Source of the DNA: CAVTPD01 sp963736575
GTDB lineage: Bacteria > Bacteroidota > Bacteroidia > Cytophagales > JAAEPT01
Direction of reading: 5' to 3'
DNA: 64,000 bases
NCBI GenBank assembly: GCA_963736575.1
Contig: CAVTPD010000003.1
Location: forward strand, 806,001-870,000
Part shown: one piece after another, positions 27,374 to 34,400 of the stretch
Layout: the number at the start of each line of letters is the position of its first letter
How positions within the stretch are numbered: the stretch's first letter is position 1
Notes under the pieces: model-generated
What the model was told of the DNA's origin: nothing
The model's input: the letters and a program-made list of their open reading frames with translations, nothing else
Databases searched by the model: none
Translations under genes and position numbers: made by a program

Positions 27374-28084
27374 ATGAGAAGTTTACCAATTTTTGTAATG
27401 GCAACAAGTCTATTGTTCGCTTGTAAAAAAGAAAAACAAGAGACCAAAAACCCGGAAGAAGATCGGCCACCTGTAGTTGTAGAAGACAGCACCGATTATT
27501 CCGCTAAATCTGAATACCTACCCATGGAAGTTGGAAATTATTGGGTGTATGATGTTTATGAGATTGATAGTTTAGGAAACGAACGTTTACTGGATTACAA
27601 GGATAGTACGGTTATAACAAATGATACTCTTTTACCGGTGGGCCATTATTATTGGTTTGACAATTTTCGGGTGGATCAAAATAGTAGAATTAATAATACA
27701 GATTTATGGGACGGTTCATATAAAGATTCTCTAAAAAATAAAGTAGACCGCAATGGCAATGTTATTTTTTCAGAAAATAGGATAAATCAGGTTATTAATG
27801 TTAATAAAATTCCTGAAGAGTATCCAGATACACTCATGTATATTGAATCTAAAATGCTTATTCCAAACGGGTTAATTTCTGTACCAGCAGGTGATTTCGA
27901 GACTCTCAATTATAGAGGGGATGTTTACCGACCTCATGAATGTGAAGATCATCCTAAAAGTCCAAAACATACTAATACGTATTATGCTAAAAATGTAGGC
28001 TTGATTAAGCATTCTTATTTTTATCTAAGCTCGTGTAATACTTATTTCGAAAGAAGATTAGTACGCTACCATATTGAAGAGTAA
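27374..28084 (+). CDS. Lipoprotein of unknown function
   Basis: A 236-residue protein with a lipoprotein signal (IFVMATSLLFAC, Cys17) and a charged linker. The folded part starts around EYLPMEVGNYWVYDVYEID, a phrase common in secreted Bacteroidota proteins with a lipocalin-like or beta-sandwich fold. Later DFETLNYRGDV and NTYYAKNVGLIKHSYF fit the same broad group. No catalytic motif is visible. It is a single gene with a strong terminator, probably at the periplasmic face of a membrane or exposed at the surface. Confidence 0.7.
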   Translation: MRSLPIFVMATSLLFACKKEKQETKNPEEDRPPVVVEDSTDYSAKSEYLPMEVGNYWVYDVYEIDSLGNERLLDYKDSTVITNDTLLPVGHYYWFDNFRVDQNSRINNTDLWDGSYKDSLKNKVDRNGNVIFSENRINQVINVNKIPEEYPDTLMYIESKMLIPNGLISVPAGDFETLNYRGDVYRPHECEDHPKSPKHTNTYYAKNVGLIKHSYFYLSSCNTYFERRLVRYHIEE

Positions 28085-28105
28085 AAATAACTATTACAAA
28101 AACTA

Positions 28106-28135
28106 ATGCGATTACTTGGAGTAATCGCATTTTTA
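28106..28135 (+). terminator. Terminator of the lipoprotein gene
   Basis: An 11-bp perfect stem (ATGCGATTACT at 28106-28116, loop TGG, AGTAATCGCAT at 28120-28130) followed by TTTTT. Confidence 0.9.
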
Positions 28136-28140
28136 TGAAC

Positions 28141-28161
28141 CCAATAGCCCATGGTTAAAAC
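28141..28161. repeat. Half copy of the AGCCCATGGTT hairpin family
   Basis: The sequence ATAGCCCATGGTT with flanking bases matches the left arm of the 42-bp palindrome at 30730-30771, without the right arm. It lies just beyond a terminator. Confidence 0.45.
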
Positions 28162-28271
28162 TTTGTTTATTTTGATTTCAGAAATTATATAATCTTCCTC
28201 TTTTATTGTAATGTTAAAAATTGGATTATGATGATTTTTATTAATTTGCAGAAATTTTAAATCTTTTACTT

Positions 28272-30233
28272 ATGAAAACACTTCTCTTACTTTTTTTAAA
28301 TCTAATTGTGCTTTGTAGCTATTCACAAGAAAATGATAATCAGTTACTGATATTTGGTTCTCCCCGACATTATAATATCGAAAACAAACAGATTATTAAA
28401 ATTGAAGCCGGTTATGCCCACACTGTAGCCCTAAAAGCTGATAATACTGTTGAAGGCTGGGGATCTAATTCTAGAGGACAGTTAAATATCCCTGATAATA
28501 TTGGAAAAGTAATTGACATTTCCTGTGGCTTATATCATACTCTTCTTGTATTGGAAGATAGTACGGTTTTAGCATTAGGTAGAAATAATTACGAGCAGAT
28601 AGATGTACCCGTGGGTTTAAGTGGTGTAGTTAAAGTTTCTGCTGGGGAATATAATTCCTTAGCGCTAAAATCCGACGGAACAATTATTGGCTGGGGAAGA
28701 AATTTGCAAGGTGAATCAGATTCTCCAAATATAAACAATGCTATTGATATAGCAGCCGGCAGCTACCATTCAATGGCATTACTTAGTGATAGTACAGTTT
28801 ATGTATGGGGGAGTACCGTTTCAAATGTGCAAAGTCCCCCTGAAAGCGCAAAGCATGTAAAAGAAATTGCTGTTGGCCCCTATCATTGTATGGCTTTAAG
28901 ATCTGATGGTACACTTGTAGGATGGGGTACCGGACAAGATGGTCAATTGAGTATTCCGCAAGATATTAAACCTGTTGAAACCTTCTCGGGCTCGGGAGAT
29001 TTTGTAATAGCCGTTCAAGAAGATGGAACTGTAATAGGATGGGGAAGCAGTGATTTCAAACAATTAAATATCCCTAATGATTTAGATGATGTATTAACAG
29101 TTGGGGTAGGTGCAGATTATGCTATGGCAGTTAAAAACGATGGCACAACCGTAGGTTGGGGTGCCGATGCCTATGGAGAAACATTTAAACCTCCTTTTGT
29201 AGATAATGCTAAAGATGTTGTGGCTGGGGATATTCATTATTTAGTATTAAATAAAGATGAAAGTGTAACCAATTGGGGATCAAATTCTTTTTGGCAAACT
29301 AGCATTCCAAAGGATTTAATGAATGTGAAAGAAGTGGCGGCAGGTTATTACTCTTCTGTTGCCTTGCTTAAAGATGGCACTCTTGTAGACTGGGGTTCTG
29401 GGGAAGATATACCAGATGGATTAGATAACATAAAAAAAGTTAAAGGGGGTTATGATCATTATTTAGCACTTACAAATGATAATGAAGTAGTGGCTTGGGG
29501 TTATAATTCATACGGTGTAGCAACAGTTCCAGATAATATAGGTCCTGCTATTGATGTGGCAGCTGGTGCTAGTCATTCCGTGGTTTTAAAAGAAGACGGT
29601 ACTGTTATAGCGTGGGGTGATTATTATGATGGCCAACTGGATATTCCTGATGATTTAACTAATGTTATAAAAATTGATGCGGCCGGTGACTTTACAATTG
29701 CATTAAAAGAAGACGGTACAGTAGTAGCTTGGGGGAGTAATGATTACGGTGAATTGGACATACCTGAAGATTTGAACAACGTTATTGATATCGAAGCTGG
29801 TACTTATCATGGTTTAGCGCTTAAGAAAGATGGTTCTGTAGTAGGCTGGGGTAGAAATAATTACGGTCAATTAGATTTTCCTGAAAATATGGAACCGGTA
29901 AAAAAAATAGCCGCTGGTGATTTTAACACTGTTTTCTTAAAAGGTATACCCGGTGAAGATGATAAAGAAGAGCCTTCTGCTATAAATTCATTTGCTAAAA
30001 AGGAAAGCATAAGCCTTTATCCTAATCCGTCTAAAGATTACATAAAAGTTAACCTTCCTGATGAAAGAGGAGATTTTAAAGTTGAAATTTTTAACATGAA
30101 GGGAGAAAATATTCTTACTGAATCCTATTCAGCATCTTTTAGTTTAAATCTATCTAATTTCGAAAAAGGCAGCTATGTACTTAGGATTCAATCTTTAAAA
30201 AATGTTTATACAGAAAAAATAATTAAGCTGTAA
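28272..30233 (+). CDS. Secreted RCC1-repeat protein with T9SS sorting domain
   Basis: A 653-residue protein. A signal peptide (LLLLFLNLIVLCSYSQ) is followed by about eleven RCC1-type repeats of roughly 48-50 residues (about 40-560), each with the pattern AAG-HSVVLKEDGTVIAWG and Y-G-L-IP. RCC1 blades usually form a seven-bladed propeller; more repeats suggest one and a half propellers or a long solenoid. The C-terminus (ISLYPNPSKDYIKV, KGSYVLRIQSL, KIIKL) is a T9SS type-A sorting domain. The role is probably surface binding; no enzyme motif is seen. One near-consensus promoter (TTAATTTG, 28241-28248, TTG at 28221) precedes it. Confidence 0.88.
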   Translation: MKTLLLLFLNLIVLCSYSQENDNQLLIFGSPRHYNIENKQIIKIEAGYAHTVALKADNTVEGWGSNSRGQLNIPDNIGKVIDISCGLYHTLLVLEDSTVLALGRNNYEQIDVPVGLSGVVKVSAGEYNSLALKSDGTIIGWGRNLQGESDSPNINNAIDIAAGSYHSMALLSDSTVYVWGSTVSNVQSPPESAKHVKEIAVGPYHCMALRSDGTLVGWGTGQDGQLSIPQDIKPVETFSGSGDFVIAVQEDGTVIGWGSSDFKQLNIPNDLDDVLTVGVGADYAMAVKNDGTTVGWGADAYGETFKPPFVDNAKDVVAGDIHYLVLNKDESVTNWGSNSFWQTSIPKDLMNVKEVAAGYYSSVALLKDGTLVDWGSGEDIPDGLDNIKKVKGGYDHYLALTNDNEVVAWGYNSYGVATVPDNIGPAIDVAAGASHSVVLKEDGTVIAWGDYYDGQLDIPDDLTNVIKIDAAGDFTIALKEDGTVVAWGSNDYGELDIPEDLNNVIDIEAGTYHGLALKKDGSVVGWGRNNYGQLDFPENMEPVKKIAAGDFNTVFLKGIPGEDDKEEPSAINSFAKKESISLYPNPSKDYIKVNLPDERGDFKVEIFNMKGENILTESYSASFSLNLSNFEKGSYVLRIQSLKNVYTEKIIKL

Positions 30234-30258
30234 CCCAGATTTAATTATAATGAAATAC

Positions 30259-30289
30259 AAAGCCTACGGTTAAAACCGTGGGCTTTTTT
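30259..30289 (+). terminator. Terminator of the RCC1 gene
   Basis: A 13-bp stem with one T-G pair (arms 30259-30271 and 30274-30286) followed by a run of T. The core AGCCTACGGTT/AACCGTGGGCT resembles the palindrome at 30730-30771. Confidence 0.88.
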
Positions 30290-30578
30290 GTTATTAGCAA
30301 TTGTTTTAGTCTAGTTAGCAAAGGCTTTGCTAGAAGAGAAGAATCCGTTGGTTTCTAACTTAATCTCTATTTAGAACTCTGAAAAAAGCTCAAGTGGGGT
30401 TTTAAAAACACTTTCAAAATACCTCAATGCCACTACTACCGTCATTATCTCCCGATAGCTTGGGATGACCCGATAATCTCTTTATAGAACTTTTGCTAAA
30501 ATCTCTAGCGATAAAATCGCTGTTCTCGTTCAACCTAGTTACAAACGAGGTCGGTTAAGATAGGACTTAGAAACTGGA

Positions 30579-30606
30579 CAAGATCATTTGTGAGGACACA
30601 AACGAT
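30579..30606. repeat. Dispersed hairpin repeat, copy 2
   Basis: Exact 28-base inverted copy of 504-531. The hairpin here reads TTTGTG, loop AGGA, CACAAA (30587-30602). Confidence 0.8.
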
Positions 30607-30729
30607 AATTGATAATTTTAACTGCATTTGTATTTGAGGGATCTCCGGGTCTAGCCCGAAGATGACGTTCCATAGCTACCTTTTGGGAAACCCTAAAACC
30701 CTCCGTTTCAAAATACCTCAATATCGGCT

Positions 30730-30771
30730 AAACCCCATAGCCCATGGTTTAAACCATGGGCTATGGGGTTT
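30730..30771. repeat. Perfect 42-bp palindrome
   Basis: Two 21-base arms with no loop, meeting at TTTAAA (30748-30753). The right arm ends in GGGGTTTT. It could act as a bidirectional terminator or a cruciform-forming element; related to the RCC1 terminator and the half copy near 28150. Confidence 0.9.
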
Positions 30772-30848
30772 TAAAACACATTCAAACTACCATACCGACA
30801 ATTACTACGTCATTATCGGGCTAGACCCGATAATCTCTATTTGAAAAG

Positions 30849-31238
30849 TCAATAAACTAAGAACTCATGCCAAATCCATAGCTCAGAATATGGGTCTTGT
30901 CTCATAGGAGCTTCTCCATCTTTAAAAGCTATTTTCTTAAAATTGCAGTAAGATGTGTCCACAAGTATCATTTCTGAACCATGTTCAATTGGTGAAAACT
31001 TTATATTGGTTGTTGAATTTTCATGATTTATAATTCTTTTGTATTCTGTAGAATCAGTAATGTTCTCAATTGCAATCACAGAAGGTTTATTTAAATAATC
31101 TTCCCGATACTCTTTTATTAAAACAATCTTCCCATTTTCTCTGGTAATGTTTCTTTTTTCAGACAAAAAGTATCCTACTACACCACCTATTAAACTGAGG
31201 ATAAAAATTATGATAAACACTTTCATTATTTTATTCAT
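30849..31238 (-). CDS. Small single-pass membrane protein, uncharacterised
   Basis: A 129-residue protein with one N-terminal transmembrane segment (residues 5-26, VFIIIFILSLIGGVVGYFLS), then a soluble extracytoplasmic part of mixed strands (IVLIKEYRED, EMILVDTSYC, ELWIWHEFLV). No family is recognised. It lies between two repeat-rich stretches, so it may be an accessory gene that entered with them. Real rather than chance because the reading frame is long, has a coherent membrane anchor and does not mirror another gene. Confidence 0.6.
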   Translation of the reverse strand: MNKIMKVFIIIFILSLIGGVVGYFLSEKRNITRENGKIVLIKEYREDYLNKPSVIAIENITDSTEYKRIINHENSTTNIKFSPIEHGSEMILVDTSYCNFKKIAFKDGEAPMRQDPYSELWIWHEFLVY

Positions 31239-31257
31239 AAATAACTATTGAAAAACC

Positions 31258-31394
31258 AACATCAATTTTAGAACAGATACCCGATCAAGTTCCCAATCGC
31301 GCAAGTGTTTTTCACTTGTTGTTTTTCGCCATTTTTTCTGCCCCACAAATGATCCATACCTAAGCCTTGAAGTCAGTGAGGACACTGACTTCGG
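31258..31394. repeat. Dispersed intergenic repeat with two hairpins
   Basis: Two hairpins lie here: CAAGTG-TTTTT-CACTTG (31302-31318) and a 10-bp perfect stem with AGGA loop (31369-31378 and 31383-31392, arms GAAGTCAGTG/CACTGACTTC). The second shares its loop and the flanking GTG/CAC with copies at 508-523 and 30587-30602. The segment between them, translated on the minus strand, looks like intergenic repeats I recall from other Bacteroidota genomes (memory only). Confidence 0.6.
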
Positions 31395-31435
31395 CGTGAT
31401 TAACATTTTAAATATAAAACCCACAATTACACAAA

Positions 31436-34400
31436 CTACTCCTCCAACCTCACCTTCACCCATTGCCCCGCTTTTTGGGCGTAAACCGAGTTATCGTACA
31501 TGGCTTCACAGCGTACCGCAGGCTGATAAAATTCTCCGGCATACGTGGCGGTTAATACCACGTTAAAGGTTTTGCTTTTGCCTTTTTGTAAGTCAAAATA
31601 AGTATACACTCTATCGTCTCGGATATCTAGGTAATCGGCTTTATCGGCCGAGTAGAATTCCGTTACTTCGTCCATGCGGCTGTTCTGGATTTCCCAACCC
31701 GAAGGGAAAACTTGGGTTAAAGCCATTTCTTTTAAATCGCCACGCATCCCAGGATTGGTAATTTTTACGCTGGCAATAAAATCGGTGCCTTGTGGTAAAT
31801 CCGCTGGGTTAACCCTGTTTCCGTTTTTGTCCATATAATTCACCGACATCTGCAATTCGTTTTGTCCGTTTTCTTCGGCACCAATCGCCGGAACACCTTG
31901 CTGTGTTACCGTTACAAACAACACTTGCTTAGACGTGTTTTTCACTTGTAGGTTTTTAGTGCTGCCGTATTGTTGTTTTAATTCGGTTTTCATCAACACT
32001 TCTTCCGACTGAAAATCTTTAGTTTCGCTGCCGTACACCATCATAAAGTGGATCGGTTCTTCACTTTTATTGTTCTCTACCAAACGAGAAATTGCCATTA
32101 AAGAATAGGCCGTTTCTTGCGTGCTTAACCAACGTTGGCTGTTCAGGTTTGCAGCTACGGTTTTCATCAAAGGCAAAGCACGGTCGTAATCTTTTAACAA
32201 GGCCATGGTTTCTAACATCATGGCTTCGTCACGTGTAGAAGAACCATACGTATACGAAAATTCTCGGTAAGGTTTCACTTCCGTATTGGCAGAAGCGATA
32301 AGTTGTTCCGCGGCATCTTTTAATCCCACAACTGCATACGCCGATGCCAAGGTATATTTAGCTTGTTGGCTCAATTGTTCGTCTTCACGCAAGCGGTTCA
32401 TAATCCCCATTTCTGCCGAACCGGCCAATGCCAAGGTATACAAACGGTAGGCTTGCATTAAGTCGCTTCTGTAATAGCCGGACGTAGTATTTCTTGTCCA
32501 ACGAGCCGCCATTTTCTTTTGGTAGCTTTTCCATTCGTTCAGCATAGCGCCTACGTTAAAGCCTTTGCGTTTGGCTTCTACCAAGAAATGCCCGGCATAA
32601 CTGCTTCCCCAATCCGATTCTTCCGTATGGCCCGGCCAGTAGGTAAATCCACCTGCTGAAGTCTGGAAACTTCTCAATCGATCAATTGCGGCTTTTACGT
32701 TTTGTTCGGTACGTTCAACTTGCTGGCTATTCAGTTGCATTAAAGAACTTAAGTACAACTGCGGAAAGGCGCCCGAAGTAGTTTGTTCTACACAACCGTG
32801 TGGGTAACGGATTAAATAGTGCAATCGGCTTTCTAAATTTATGGCCGGAAGCGAAGACACTTCCAATGCCGCCGAATTACTTCGTTTTACACCAAGCGTA
32901 GGCACGCTGTTTTCCCAGCTTTCACCCGGCTGCAATACTTTGGTGGTGGTTTTAGTCACCGGTGGGTTCGCGTTTCTTACGTCTAATTCAATTTCATGAA
33001 CAGCCGTTTCGCCACCGCCTTTGGCTTCAATTTTTACTTGGGCAATGCCGGTAATTTCCGGAGCTTCTAAATCAAATTCTACCAGTTGGTCTCCTTCTTC
33101 CGAAAAAGAAATCGTCTTGCTAGAAGTGCCTATTATTTTCAATTTATCGTTCACCGTAATTTTAACCTGAACGTCTTTTACCGAATTACTGTACGCAAAT
33201 ACGTTTACCGGTAATTTGATTTTCTCTTTCGGACCCACCACACGTGGCAACGTTCCCAACACCATTAAAGATTGTTTTACGGGTGTGGCTTTTTCTGCCG
33301 AACCATAAGCTTCTTCATTACGGGCAACTACCATGGTTCTCACCGAACCTACGTATTGCGGCATGGTGAAACTGTGAGTTTTACTGCCGGAAGCAGCAAT
33401 ACTGTACGGACCAAAAAAGGTGACCACCGGTTTAAATCGATTGGCTTTTTCTTTGGCTTCGTTGCTTACTTCGGCATCACCACCAATCCCCATTAGGGTT
33501 TGCATTTCTCCACCAAAAGCACCCATCACCAAATTGTACATGTCCCAAGTATTTACACCCAAGGCTTCGCGTTTGTAAAATTCATTCCAAGGATCCGGCG
33601 TCTGGAAACGGGTTAAATCCAACAGACCTTCGTCTACTACTGCAAGGGTATAGGTCATGGCTTTTCCTTCTTTTTCGGAAACGGTAATCGATACTTTTTT
33701 ACCCGGAGAAAGTGTTTTAGCCATTTTAATTTGTGGTTCCAAATGCGTTTCAGGATTATCAATCATGATCGGGATAACGCCGTATCTGCGAATCGGTAAA
33801 TCGTTTACTGTTTGGGCATGCGGTTGTAATGCCGTTACGTGAACAAAAACATTAGGTGCCATTTCGGGTTTCACCGGAATTTCAATAGCGTTTTCACCTT
33901 TGTTTAATTGCGTCCAGAAGGTTTCCAATACTTTACTTCCGTTTTCAATGCTTATCAAAGCACGGCCTTCGCCACTGCCCGGTACACTTAATTGTATGGT
34001 TTCGCCCACGGCATAATTTTCTTTATCTGCCGAAAATTCTAACATGCTGGCTGCACCCGGATAATCTCGTTTGGCTTTTCCTGCCCAACCCGGCCAGTCC
34101 ATGTAAAACAGTTTTCCGGCACAATGTCCCGTAACCGGGTCACAAACGCGTACATAATAACGTCCCCATTCCGGGTAATTCATGCGTAATGTCCAGCTTC
34201 CTTTTCCTCCTGAAACATTTATTATGCCTTCTTGCATAGGTCGGTTGTAGGATTGTGTAACGTAACTAGGCACGTTGTTGGAAGAATTGTCCCACCACCA
34301 GCGCCAGTCTAATTTGTACAATTCTACTTTTACGCCATTTCTGGTTACAGGCTTTCCGTCTGGATTTAAACAAACTATATCTACCGTGTGGTTGGTGTCC

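Larger units (their letters stand above)
30340..30848. repeat. Intergenic stretch packed with small repeats and hairpins
   Basis: No gene is supported here. Direct repeats include a 17-base exact match (30412-30428 and 30706-30722, TTTCAAAATACCTCAAT), two diverged units of about 80-95 bases (30396-30489 and 30764-30844), and three copies of TAATCTCTATT or near it. Hairpins include ATTATCGGG/CCCGATAAT (30812-30834), whose core CGGGCTAGACCCG is the inverse of 30646-30658. These look like decayed copies of REP- or MITE-type elements. Confidence 0.7.

Noticed and set aside
30662..30844. 60-residue frame in the repeat stretch
   Set aside because: It is the translation of palindromes and REP-like hairpins (GLDPI), not a gene.
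31245..31463. 72-residue frame on the minus strand beside the alpha-2-macroglobulin end
   Set aside because: It is composed mostly of the dispersed repeat and overlaps the end of the large gene; no coherent protein features.
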